A stretch of DNA of 53,792 nt from Modestobacter muralis. GTDB taxonomy: Bacteria > Actinomycetota > Actinomycetes > Mycobacteriales > Geodermatophilaceae. Of the stretch, positions 34,929 through 42,978 are shown piece by piece. The position numbers and the translations under genes are program-made. The stretch covers positions 1 to 53,792 of the forward strand of contig NZ_JAAGWH010000064.1 of NCBI RefSeq assembly GCF_010682105.1, in the 5' to 3' direction. Under the pieces are notes generated by a model, which saw nothing but the letters and a program-made list of their open reading frames with translations, did no database searches and had not been told where the DNA came from. The number at the start of each line of letters is the position of its first letter. The stretch's first letter is position 1.

Positions 34929-35792
34929 TCAGACCGCGGCGGGGACGACGACGGGCGCGAGCCGCGGGGTCGGCAGGAGGACCACCGGCGCGAGCGCCGG
35001 CACGGGGGCCGGCGCGGGGGTCGTGGCCCGGGTGACCGGGACGTGGGTGCCCTTGCCGTTGACCCGCTCGACGACCAGGGCCCGCAGCACGCGGAGGCCG
35101 TCGCGCCAGGTGTTGAGGTTGCTCGAGCCGTGGATGCGCTCGAACTCGAAGCTGCCGACCTCGGTGATGCGCAGGCCGGCCTTGGCCACCCGGGTGTTGA
35201 TCAGCGTCTCGATCTCGAACCCGTCGCCCCACAGCTTGGACTCGGTGTGGCGGTCGGTGGCGTCCAGCTCCAGGGCGTCGAGGCAGTGCGCCCAGAAGGC
35301 GTTGTAGCCGTAGCAGAGGTCGGTGTAGCGGGTGCCGAAGAGGACGTTCGCGGCCCGGTTGAGCCAGCGGTTGCCCCAGGCCCGCAGGCCGGTGATGTCC
35401 GAGCTGCCGCCGCCGGCGGCGAACCGGGTGCCCTTGGCGAAGTCGGCGCCGTCGACGAGGGCCTGCACGAACAGCGGGATCTCCCGCGGGTCGGCCGAGC
35501 CGTCGGCGTCGAGCATGACCACGATGTCGCCGGTGACCGCGGCGAAGCCGCAGGCCATGGCGTTGCCCTTGCCCCGCCGGTTCTGCAGCACGATCGTCAC
35601 GTCGGGGCGCAGCGAGCGGGCGACCGCGACGGTGTCGTCGACGCTGCGGCCGTCGACCACGATCACCTCGTGCACGTCGGCGGGCAGCAGGCCGAACACG
35701 TGCGGGAGGTTCTTCGCCTCGTTGTAGGTCGGGATGACGACGCTCACCCGGGGGGCGGCGTACGACGGGGCGGGAACGAGGGAGAGCGGCAT
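34929..35792 (-). CDS. GT2 polyprenol-phosphate-sugar-synthase-like glycosyltransferase, 287 aa
   Basis: Domain start VSVVIPTYNEAKNLPHVFGL, then VIVVDGRSVDDTVAVARSLR, NRRGKGNAMACGFAAVTGDI and VMLDADGSADP (the DAD metal site). This matches DPM1/polyprenyl-phosphate sugar synthases that load a lipid carrier. The C-terminus is a Pro/Ala/Val-rich tail (APAPVPALAPVVLLPTPRL) without a membrane helix. The ATG at 35792 has GAGGA 8 nt upstream. It diverges from the flippase gene across 385 bp. Confidence 0.87.
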   Translation of the reverse strand: MPLSLVPAPSYAAPRVSVVIPTYNEAKNLPHVFGLLPADVHEVIVVDGRSVDDTVAVARSLRPDVTIVLQNRRGKGNAMACGFAAVTGDIVVMLDADGSADPREIPLFVQALVDGADFAKGTRFAAGGGSSDITGLRAWGNRWLNRAANVLFGTRYTDLCYGYNAFWAHCLDALELDATDRHTESKLWGDGFEIETLINTRVAKAGLRITEVGSFEFERIHGSSNLNTWRDGLRVLRALVVERVNGKGTHVPVTRATTPAPAPVPALAPVVLLPTPRLAPVVVPAAV

Positions 35793-36177
35793 GGGACAGG
35801 TCCTCTGATCGGAGAGAACGGGTCCGGTTTCGCCTCTGCTCTCCGCCGGGCTGTGGCGACCATTTCGTGCGCCCGGCGGGTCAACGCTCACCCGTGCTGC
35901 TGTGCTTGCAGTGACTGTGCGTCATCTGACTACGGGGGTGGAGGAGCACCCGGCAAGCGTCCTTGCCCCGAGTGGGTGACCGATCGCCCCCCGGGTCGGC
36001 CTGACGGGTGACGCAGCGTGTTCGGATCCGGCGCAGGGACGCCGATCCGCCCGTCGGCACCCCCACCGGGGGACAGCGCGGCCACGGGCGGGTGACGAAC
36101 CGCCCGGGACGGCGGTGTCCGGCACCCCCGCGCCCCTACCGTCGGCCCCACAGGACACCCGGACGGAAGGGGGCGAC
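35793..36177. other. Intergenic region between divergent polysaccharide genes
   Basis: 385 bp without a convincing gene. It must hold promoters for both the minus-strand GT2 unit and the plus-strand flippase. TACCGT at 36137-36142 is a possible -10 for the flippase. I see no CTCAA-N15-GCCGA match here on either strand. Short GC-rich inverted repeats near 36050-36090 are not distinctive. Confidence 0.5.
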
Positions 36178-37722
36178 ATGACAGCAGTGGACCCATTGCA
36201 CACCGATCGGCCGAGCAGGGCAGGTGGACCGGCGCAGCAGGTGCTGGAGCCGTCGGTGGCCCCGGCGGTGGAGCCGGCCGGCGCTGCGGCGACCGAGCCG
36301 TCCACCGGCCCGTTGTTCGGCCGCGGCCTGCTCTACGTCGCGGTCTGGGCGCTGCAGCTGCTCAGCTCGGTGGTGTTCGCCCCCGTGCTCGCCCACCTGC
36401 TGCCCCCGGACCAGTTCGGCCAGCTGGCCGCCGGCATCGCGGTGCACCAGGTGCTGGTGGTCGCCGCCGTCGTCGGGCTGGACCAGGTCCTGGTGCTGCT
36501 GCGCGCCGAGGACGGCGTCGACCGGCCCGCCCGTGCGCTGGTCGCCCTCGGGCTCGGGCTCGGGGTGCTGGTCACCCTGGTCGCCGTCGCCACCCTCCCG
36601 TGGTGGAGCGGCCCGCTGGGCTTCGGCGAGGGGTCGCGGGTCCTGCTGGTCACCGTCGCCTGGACCGCGCCGGCCGCCTGCCTGCAGCTGGTCTCGGCTC
36701 TGCTGCTGGCCCAGGACCGCTTCCGCGCCTTCAGCGTGGTCACCCTGCTGTCCGGGGTGGGCGGCCAGGTCGTGGGGATGGCGCTGCTGCTGGGCAGCGG
36801 CTCGCGGGTGGCCGGCACCTACGCCCTCGGCAACCTGGTCACCCTCTCCCTGGCCCTCGTCGTCGGGCTGCTGATGGTGCGTCCCGGGTGGCGGGCGGCC
36901 CTCGGCCCGGCGCTGGCCCGGCGCGCGCTGTCCCTCGGCGTCCCGCTGATGATCGGCTCGCTCGCCGTCTACGTGCTCAACGCCGGTGACCGGATCGTGG
37001 TGCAGCGGCTGCTGGGCTCGGCCGAGGCCGGCCGGTACCAGATCGCGTACACCATCGGCAACGTCGTGGTGATGCTGCTGGCGGTCACCAGCGGGGCCTG
37101 GGCGCCCCGGATCGCCGCCATCCGGGACGAGTCGCACCGGTGGGCGGTGATCGCCTCGGCGCGCGACGGGCTCGTGCGGCTGATGGGCCCGGTGATCCTG
37201 GGGCTGACGCTGGGCGCGCCGTTCGTGCTCGACGTCGTCGCCCCGGCCAGCTACGACACCGGCCCGCTGCTGCCCGTCGTCCTGCTGGTGGCCCTGGCCG
37301 GGTTCCCCGTGCTGGCGAGCGCGGCGACCGGACGGGCGCTGATCACGCTGCGGGCCACCGCGCCGCTGGCGGTGGCCGCGGGCGTGGCCGCCGTGCTCAA
37401 CGTCGGGCTGAACCTGGTGCTGGTCCCGGTGTGGGAGCTGTCGGGTGCGGCCGCCGCGACGGTCGTGGCCTTCGCGGCCCAGGCCGGGGTGCAGCGGCTG
37501 GCGCTGGCCCGGCGGGCGACCCTGCCGCGGCTGCTGCCGGGTGTGTGGGTGCCGACCGCGGTCGCCGTCGCGGTGGCGGTGGCCACGCTCGAGCTGCCCT
37601 CCACCCTCACCTGGGACGCCGCCCGGGCCGCGGCAGGACTGGCCTGCCTGCCCTGGCTGGTGGTGCAGCTGCGCGTGCTCCGGGACACCGGCGACCCCCA
37701 GCGGGCTGACCAGCCGGGGTGA
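36178..37722 (+). CDS. Oligosaccharide flippase (Wzx/MATE-like), 514 aa
   Basis: About 12-14 hydrophobic helices start after a 45-residue polar N-terminus: LLYVAVWALQLLSSVVFAPV, VLAHLLPPDQFGQLAAGIAV and others. GDRIVVQRLLGSAEAGRYQI is the conserved loop typical of polysaccharide-synthesis flippases of the MOP superfamily. It should flip the lipid-linked repeat unit across the membrane. ATG 36178 was chosen over upstream frames because a GGAAGG stretch precedes it. It is flanked by glycosyltransferases on both sides, supporting this role. Confidence 0.88.
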   Translation: MTAVDPLHTDRPSRAGGPAQQVLEPSVAPAVEPAGAAATEPSTGPLFGRGLLYVAVWALQLLSSVVFAPVLAHLLPPDQFGQLAAGIAVHQVLVVAAVVGLDQVLVLLRAEDGVDRPARALVALGLGLGVLVTLVAVATLPWWSGPLGFGEGSRVLLVTVAWTAPAACLQLVSALLLAQDRFRAFSVVTLLSGVGGQVVGMALLLGSGSRVAGTYALGNLVTLSLALVVGLLMVRPGWRAALGPALARRALSLGVPLMIGSLAVYVLNAGDRIVVQRLLGSAEAGRYQIAYTIGNVVVMLLAVTSGAWAPRIAAIRDESHRWAVIASARDGLVRLMGPVILGLTLGAPFVLDVVAPASYDTGPLLPVVLLVALAGFPVLASAATGRALITLRATAPLAVAAGVAAVLNVGLNLVLVPVWELSGAAAATVVAFAAQAGVQRLALARRATLPRLLPGVWVPTAVAVAVAVATLELPSTLTWDAARAAAGLACLPWLVVQLRVLRDTGDPQRADQPG

Positions 37723-37774
37723 GCTCCCGCCCGGCGCGCCCGCCCGGGGCCTCCGGTCGTGGTTGGGTGCGCGG

Positions 37775-39082
37775 GTGAGCGACTCCTCCCTGCCCCCGCA
37801 CGGTGTCCAGGTGGTCGTCGTGGACGCCGGCCCGGACCTCCCCGCCCTGGACGTCCGCCGTCCCGACGGGACCCGCTGGTCGGGCGTGTGGCTGGTCGTC
37901 CGGGTGGCGGGCGCGCCGGTGGCGCTGGTCGAGGTGGACCTCGCCGGCCGGGACGTGCTGCCCGCCGACGAGCTGCGCCGGGCCGTCGACCCGGTGGCCC
38001 GCGCGGCGGCTCCGCGACCGGTGGCCGTGCTGCCGGACGACGTGCTGCCCTCGATCAGCGTGGTGGTGCCCACCGACGCCCGCCGGCCCGACCAGCTGCG
38101 CGAGTGCCTCGCCGCGCTCGCCGCCCTGCAGGGCCCCGGCCTCGAGGTGCTCGTGGTGGACAACTCCCAGGGCGCCGAGCGGGAGGGCGTGGTGGCCGCG
38201 GCGGCCGCCGGGCTGCCCGGGGTGCGCGTGGTCCGCGAGCCGGTGCCGGGCATCTCGGCGGCCCGCAACGCCGGCGTCGCGGCCGCCCGGGGCGAGGTCG
38301 TGGCCTTCACCGACGACGACGTCCAGGTCGACCCGGACTGGCTGCGTGCGCTCGCGACCCGGTTCGCGCGGCAGCCGGACGTGGAGCTGGTGACCGGGCT
38401 GATCCTGCCCGGGGACCTGGAGACCGACGCGCAGCTGTGGTTCGAGCGGCACTACGGGGGCTTCGGCGGCACCCGCCAGTTCGCCCCGCTGACCTACCGG
38501 GGCCGCCGGTCGGCGTCCCCGCTGCGGCGCAGCACCGTCGCGATCGAGGACGCCACCGGCGCGCGGAGCGGCGCGATGGCCGTCTACGGCGCCGGCCGCT
38601 GCGGCGCCGGCGCGAACTTCGCCGTCCGGACGGCGACGCTGCGGCGGCTCGGCGGGTTCGACCCGGCGCTGGGTGCCGGGACGCCGGCCCGGGGCGGGGA
38701 GGACCTCGCACTGTTCATCGCCCACCTGTGGGCCGGCGGGGCGATCGGCTACGAGCCGACCGCGGTGGTCTTCCACGCACACCGCGCCGACGAGGCCGGG
38801 CTGCGCGCCCAGCTGCACGGCTACGGGCTCGGCTACACCGCGATGCTCACCGCCCTGGTCGCCCGTGACCCGCGGCACCTGCTGGGGCTCGCCGCGCAGG
38901 TGGCCGTCCAAGGCGCCGGCCGGCTCCACGGTCGCCCGGCCGGGACGCCGGACCCCACCCCGAGCACCGTGCTCGGGCCGCCGCCGCCCGCGGACCTGGG
39001 CGCGGTGGAGCAGCGCGCCAAGCTCCTCGGGCCGGCCGCCTGGGTGCGCAGCCGCCGGGCCGCCGGGCGCGCCGCGGTCTGA
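37775..39082 (+). CDS. GT2 family glycosyltransferase with N-terminal extension, 435 aa
   Basis: Same architecture as the 32627-33943 gene: an N-terminal beta-rich module of about 85 residues (VWLVVRVAGAPVALVEVDLA), then the GT-A core with ISVVVPTDARRPDQLRECLA, VLVVDNSQGAEREG, GISAARNAGVAAARGEVVAF and TDDDV, and FDPALGAGTPARGGEDLALF. The second copy suggests gene duplication in the locus with changed sugar specificity. The GTG start at 37775 precedes the extension. It follows the flippase on the same strand (52 nt) and is convergent with the GH16 gene 7 nt away. Confidence 0.86.
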   Translation: MSDSSLPPHGVQVVVVDAGPDLPALDVRRPDGTRWSGVWLVVRVAGAPVALVEVDLAGRDVLPADELRRAVDPVARAAAPRPVAVLPDDVLPSISVVVPTDARRPDQLRECLAALAALQGPGLEVLVVDNSQGAEREGVVAAAAAGLPGVRVVREPVPGISAARNAGVAAARGEVVAFTDDDVQVDPDWLRALATRFARQPDVELVTGLILPGDLETDAQLWFERHYGGFGGTRQFAPLTYRGRRSASPLRRSTVAIEDATGARSGAMAVYGAGRCGAGANFAVRTATLRRLGGFDPALGAGTPARGGEDLALFIAHLWAGGAIGYEPTAVVFHAHRADEAGLRAQLHGYGLGYTAMLTALVARDPRHLLGLAAQVAVQGAGRLHGRPAGTPDPTPSTVLGPPPPADLGAVEQRAKLLGPAAWVRSRRAAGRAAV

Positions 39083-39089
39083 GGCCGGG

Positions 39090-39956
39090 TCAGTCCCGGG
39101 ACCAGACCGCGATCCAGTCGACCAGCACGTGCGCCCGCACCGCGGGGTCGGGCGGCTGGGCGGTCACCTGGGTCTCGACCTGCACCACCGGGCGCATGGG
39201 GTGGGTGGGCACGGCCGCCGGGTCGGTGGTCGTCCAGGACAGGTCGTCCAGGACGTAGGTGACCCGGCCGGGCTCCCACTCGATGGTCGCGGTGTGCCAA
39301 CTGCTCATGTCCGACCCGGTCCGGACCGACCACGCGTTGCGCGAGGGGTCCCCGGTGACGTCGTGGGCGTAGCCGTAGACGTCGTCGCCGAGGGTCGCCT
39401 CCGGGAAGTCCAGCTCGCCCTGCGCCCACTGCTCGCTCACCGGCCAGAGCAGGAAGGCGAACTTGAAGTCTGCAGCGCGGTCGGACCGGACCCGGATCGA
39501 GTACCGGCCGTAGAGCTGTCCGACCTGGGCGGGACCCGGGGTCAGCGCCATGACCTGCGGGGTGACCCCCTCGGTGTGCACCTCCATGTCGGCGGTGCCG
39601 TCGTGCACGGTGGTGGTGGTGTCGCTGGCGTAACGCCCCTGGCTCTCCAGGGGGCGCCCGTTGACCCGCGAGGTGTCGCGGTAGCCGTCGTACGCGGCCC
39701 ACCCGGGGTAGACGCTGTCGAAGTCGCCGAGGGCCGCGTCGGTGGTGAAGTCCTCGTGCAGCTGGAGGGTCCAGCCGGGCAGGTCGGTGACCGGCGCGGC
39801 CGGGTCGGGCGCCGTCGTCGTGGTGGCGGGGGGAACGGCGGACGAGGGTGCGGCGATGGGAGCCGCCGCGCCGGGCGTGCACGCGGTGAGCACCACCAGC
39901 AGCCCCACCACCGACGCCGGCGCCCGCCGGCCACGGTGGGAGGAGGGCCACGGCAC
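39090..39956 (-). CDS. GH16 family lipoprotein (glucanase-like), 288 aa
   Basis: A lipoprotein signal is seen: basic start, then VVGLLVVLTAC with the lipobox LTAC. A Pro/Thr-rich linker follows (PPATTTTAPDPAA). The glycoside hydrolase 16 core includes LYGRYSIRVRSD, FLLWPVSEQWAQGELDFPEA with the E-x-D-x-x-E catalytic pattern, and SWHTATIEWEPGRVTYVLDD. GH16 enzymes cleave or transglycosylate beta-1,3/1,4-glucans and galactans. At the edge of a polysaccharide locus it probably trims or releases the polymer. It lies on the strand opposite to the flippase and GT2 genes. Confidence 0.9.
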   Translation of the reverse strand: MPWPSSHRGRRAPASVVGLLVVLTACTPGAAAPIAAPSSAVPPATTTTAPDPAAPVTDLPGWTLQLHEDFTTDAALGDFDSVYPGWAAYDGYRDTSRVNGRPLESQGRYASDTTTTVHDGTADMEVHTEGVTPQVMALTPGPAQVGQLYGRYSIRVRSDRAADFKFAFLLWPVSEQWAQGELDFPEATLGDDVYGYAHDVTGDPSRNAWSVRTGSDMSSWHTATIEWEPGRVTYVLDDLSWTTTDPAAVPTHPMRPVVQVETQVTAQPPDPAVRAHVLVDWIAVWSRD

Positions 39957-40022
39957 GGCTCACCGTAGGCCGCGCGGGGGTGATCGCACCGCAGGCAGAC
40001 CGGGGTGCGCGAGGATGGGCCG

Positions 40023-40163
40023 GTGTTCGGTGCCGAGCGGGCCTGTCGATGCGGTCACTCCCGGACCGCGCACGAGCACCACCGCCGGGGCAACGACTGC
40101 GCGCTGTGCTCCTGCCCCCGCTTCGCCGCCGTGTCGTGGTGGCGCGGGCGCACCGCCCGCTGA
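40023..40163 (+). CDS. Small Cys/His-rich protein, 46 aa
   Basis: The frame from GTG 40023 gives a compact product with CRCGHSRTAHEHHRRGND, then CALCSCPRF and a Trp/Arg tail. The arrangement CxCGH-x4-H-x-H(H)-x2-G-x-DC-x2-C-x-C-x2-F is a metal-binding pattern, probably zinc, that I remember from very small actinobacterial proteins of unknown function. It lies between the GH16 and PIG-L genes. Coding is supported by the ordered Cys/His spacing more than by the start signals. Confidence 0.6.
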   Translation: MFGAERACRCGHSRTAHEHHRRGNDCALCSCPRFAAVSWWRGRTAR

Positions 40164-40318
40164 CAACCCAGCGTCACGGACGGCGTCCACCGCGGGCTCC
40201 CGCCACGACCGGGTGATCCTCCGTCACCGTTCGGGTGCCCATCCTGGTGCCCGGACCGGCGTTCTCGTCACCATGTGTGAGGGCCGGAGGTGGCCCGACG
40301 CCGAAGAGACGAGTGACG

Positions 40319-42799
40319 ATGCGCAGCACCAGTGGAACCCAGCACCTGCCTGCCGACGCCGGACCGCGAGTGCGCGGCACCGTGCACCGCGCCCTCGCCA
40401 CCGTCGTCCTCGGCCTGGTGGCGCTGCTCGTCGGTGCGGGCGTCACCGCCCCCGCGGCGTCCGCCGCCGCCACCGGGTGCTCGGTGCAGGTCGTGGCCCA
40501 CCCCGACGACGACCTGTTCTTCCAGAACCCCGCCGTCCAGGGCAGCATCACCGCCGGCTCCTGCGTGACCACGATGTACGTGACCTCCGCGGACGCCGGG
40601 CTGGGCGCCACCTACGCCCGCAGCCGGGAGGCCGGCGTGCGCGCGGCCTACGCGACCATGGCCGGGGTGGCCAACACCTGGTCGACGGCCACGCAGAGCT
40701 GGAACGGCAAGACGGTCACCGTCTCGACGCTGACCCGCGCCTCCCGGATCAGCCTGGTCTTCCTGCGCCTGCCCGACGGCAACCTCGACGGCAGCGGCAC
40801 CACCGCCTCGGGCGGCACCAGCCTGCAGGAGCTGCTCACCGGCACGATCAGCACGCTCAGGACGGTCGACGGCCCGGTGCAGAGCTACACGTGGGCCGAC
40901 CTGGTGCAGGTGATCGGGAAGCTGGTCACCGCCAGCAACGCGAGCGCGATCCGCACGCTGGACTTCTTCGGCGACTACGGCGACGGCGACCACAGCGACC
41001 ACATCAGCGTGGCCCGGGCGACCCTCCAGGCCCAGCGCGCCTACGCGCCGACGGTGCCGATCAGCTCCTACGCCGGCTACCCGGGTGCCTCGCTGGCGGC
41101 CAACGTCTCCGGGGCCGCGCTCACCGCCAAGCAGCGGGCCGTGCTGGCGTACGCCCCCTTCGACTCCAACATGTGCCAGTCGCTGACCGCCTGCAACGCG
41201 CGGTCGGAGGGCGCCTGGCTGACCCGCCAGCACCTGGCCGGTGAGCTGCGCACCACCGACGGCACGCAGACCGGCAACCTGGCGAGCGCGGCGATGGTGT
41301 CCACCTCCTCCCAGGACGTGAAGAACGGCATGGGCGGCAGCAACGCCGTCGACGGCGTGATCAGCGGCTACCCGGTGGACTCCTCGGCCGAGTGGTCGAC
41401 CGCCGGCGGTGGCGCCGGCAGCTGGATCACCCTGGGCTGGATGGAGCCGGTGCAGATCGACCGGGTCGTGCTCCACGACCGGCCGAACACCAGCGACCGG
41501 GTCACCGGCGGCACGCTGACGTTCTCCGACGGCTCCACGGTCACCGTGCCCGCGCTGGACGACGCCGGCGGTGCGGTCGTCGTCCCCTTCCCCGCCCGCT
41601 CGGTCACCGGCGTCACCTTCACCGTGACCTCGGTCAGCGCCTCGACCCACAACGTGGGCCTGGCCGAGATGCAGGCCTGGAGCCCGGGCTCCGGACCGGT
41701 CGTCGCACCGCCGGCCCCCGCCGCCGACGTCGACCACGCGCTGACCGCGAGCGTGACGGCGTCCTCGCAGAACTGGAACGACGACCAGACCGCGGCCAAG
41801 GCCGTCGACGGCATCGCCGACGGCTACCCCGGTGACCACACCGCGGAGTGGGCGACCCAGGGTGGTGGCGTCGGCTCGACGCTGACCCTGACCTGGGCCG
41901 CGCCGGTCACCCTGGGCCGGGTCGTGCTGCACGACCGCCCCAACACCTCCGACCAGGTCACCTCCGCCACCCTGACCTTCTCCGACGGGTCGGTCGTGCC
42001 GGTGCCGCAGCTGATCGACGACGGCGGTGCCGTGGTGGTCAACTTCCCGGTCCGCACGACCAGCAGCCTGACCTTCACGGTCACCGGGGTCAGCGCGACG
42101 ACGTCCAACGTGGGCCTGGCCGAGCTCGAGGCGTGGTCGCAGTCCTCGGTCGCCGCACCGGAGACCGAGACCCCGGCTGTCGAGACCCCGGCGACGGCCG
42201 CGCCCACCACGACCCCGGTTCCCACCACGACCGCGCCGGCGACGCCCACCACGCCGGCGGCTCCGACGACGACCGCCCCGACGACGACCGCCCCGGCTCC
42301 GGCGGCGCCGACCACGGCTGCCCCGACTCCGGCGGCTCCGACGACGGCCGCCCCGACTCCGGCGGCCCCGACGACGGCCGCCCCGACCCCGGCGGCTCCG
42401 ACGACGGCCGCCCCGACCCCGGCGGCGCCGACCACGGCCGCGCCGACCACGACCTCCCCGGTCAGCACGGTCGACCTGACCGACAGCGCGACGGGCACGA
42501 TGGGGCTCGGCAAGATGTCCGGCGTCGGCTCCTGGTCCCGGTGGACGTGGACGAAGCCGGTCACCGTCGGCCGGCTGGTGATCACCAACCGGACCTCGTG
42601 GCAGATGAACGTGACCAGCGCGCAGTTGGCCTTCTCCGACGGGTCGACGGTCGCGGTGCCGGCCTACCCCGCGCCCGGGAAGTCGATCACCGTGACGTTC
42701 CCCGCCCGGACGACGTCCAGCCTCAAGCTCACCGTCACCGGCGTCGCCGGGATGACCGTGACCGCGGGCCTCGTCGACGTCGGCGCCTTCAGCTCCTGA
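40319..42799 (+). CDS. Secreted PIG-L family deacetylase with carbohydrate-binding modules, 826 aa
   Basis: A signal peptide (ATVVLGLVALLVGAGVTAPA ending ASAAA) is followed by a PIG-L/LmbE domain at residues about 53-320: QVVAHPDDDLFF holds the metal-binding HPDD, and GDHSDHISVA the second ligand site. Two discoidin-like (F5/8 type C, galactose-binding) modules follow at about 340-465 and 478-600 (VVLHDRPNTSDRVTGGTLTF; VVLHDRPNTSDQVTSATLTF). A Pro/Thr/Ala linker with 10-residue repeats leads to a third, shorter module. It should deacetylate an extracellular amino sugar or polysaccharide while bound to it. A strong hairpin follows. It fits the neighbouring polysaccharide locus. Confidence 0.88.
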   Translation: MRSTSGTQHLPADAGPRVRGTVHRALATVVLGLVALLVGAGVTAPAASAAATGCSVQVVAHPDDDLFFQNPAVQGSITAGSCVTTMYVTSADAGLGATYARSREAGVRAAYATMAGVANTWSTATQSWNGKTVTVSTLTRASRISLVFLRLPDGNLDGSGTTASGGTSLQELLTGTISTLRTVDGPVQSYTWADLVQVIGKLVTASNASAIRTLDFFGDYGDGDHSDHISVARATLQAQRAYAPTVPISSYAGYPGASLAANVSGAALTAKQRAVLAYAPFDSNMCQSLTACNARSEGAWLTRQHLAGELRTTDGTQTGNLASAAMVSTSSQDVKNGMGGSNAVDGVISGYPVDSSAEWSTAGGGAGSWITLGWMEPVQIDRVVLHDRPNTSDRVTGGTLTFSDGSTVTVPALDDAGGAVVVPFPARSVTGVTFTVTSVSASTHNVGLAEMQAWSPGSGPVVAPPAPAADVDHALTASVTASSQNWNDDQTAAKAVDGIADGYPGDHTAEWATQGGGVGSTLTLTWAAPVTLGRVVLHDRPNTSDQVTSATLTFSDGSVVPVPQLIDDGGAVVVNFPVRTTSSLTFTVTGVSATTSNVGLAELEAWSQSSVAAPETETPAVETPATAAPTTTPVPTTTAPATPTTPAAPTTTAPTTTAPAPAAPTTAAPTPAAPTTAAPTPAAPTTAAPTPAAPTTAAPTPAAPTTAAPTTTSPVSTVDLTDSATGTMGLGKMSGVGSWSRWTWTKPVTVGRLVITNRTSWQMNVTSAQLAFSDGSTVAVPAYPAPGKSITVTFPARTTSSLKLTVTGVAGMTVTAGLVDVGAFSS
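42301..42450. repeat. 30-bp tandem repeat, five units
   Basis: Five nearly identical 30-bp units encode PAAPTTAAPT repeats in the linker of the PIG-L protein. Copy number could vary by recombination without breaking the frame. Confidence 0.85.
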
Positions 42800-42817
42800 C
42801 CGCGACCGCACGCCCCC

Positions 42818-42854
42818 ACGGGCCCCGTCCAGCCACCGGCCGGACGGGGCCCGT
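42818..42854 (+). terminator. Perfect hairpin terminator after the PIG-L gene
   Basis: Arms 42818-42830 and 42842-42854 are perfect 13-bp complements with an 11-nt loop, 18 nt past the stop codon. Confidence 0.8.
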
Positions 42855-42966
42855 CGACGTCCCGCCCCGGACCGCGAGCGACACGCCCCGGGACGGCGGT
42901 CGGGCGGCGCGCCGCCCGGTGGGCCGGGCCGGGGCCGTCCGGCCGGGCGGGGGCTGCTGCAGTTGC

Positions 42967-42972
42967 TAGCGT
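42967..42972 (+). promoter_or_regulatory. Putative -10 element (leaderless ATP-grasp gene)
   Basis: TAGCGT fits TANNNT and lies 6 nt before ATG 42979. No Shine-Dalgarno is visible. Confidence 0.5.
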
Positions 42973-42978
42973 GCGGGC

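Noticed and set aside
35930-36110. Possible c-di-GMP or c-di-AMP riboswitch before the flippase
   Set aside because: Short GGGTGACGC-like strings occur, but the surrounding conserved segments of those riboswitches are not present.
42301-42450. CRISPR-like repeats
   Set aside because: The units are contiguous with no spacers and encode a Pro/Thr/Ala linker in frame.
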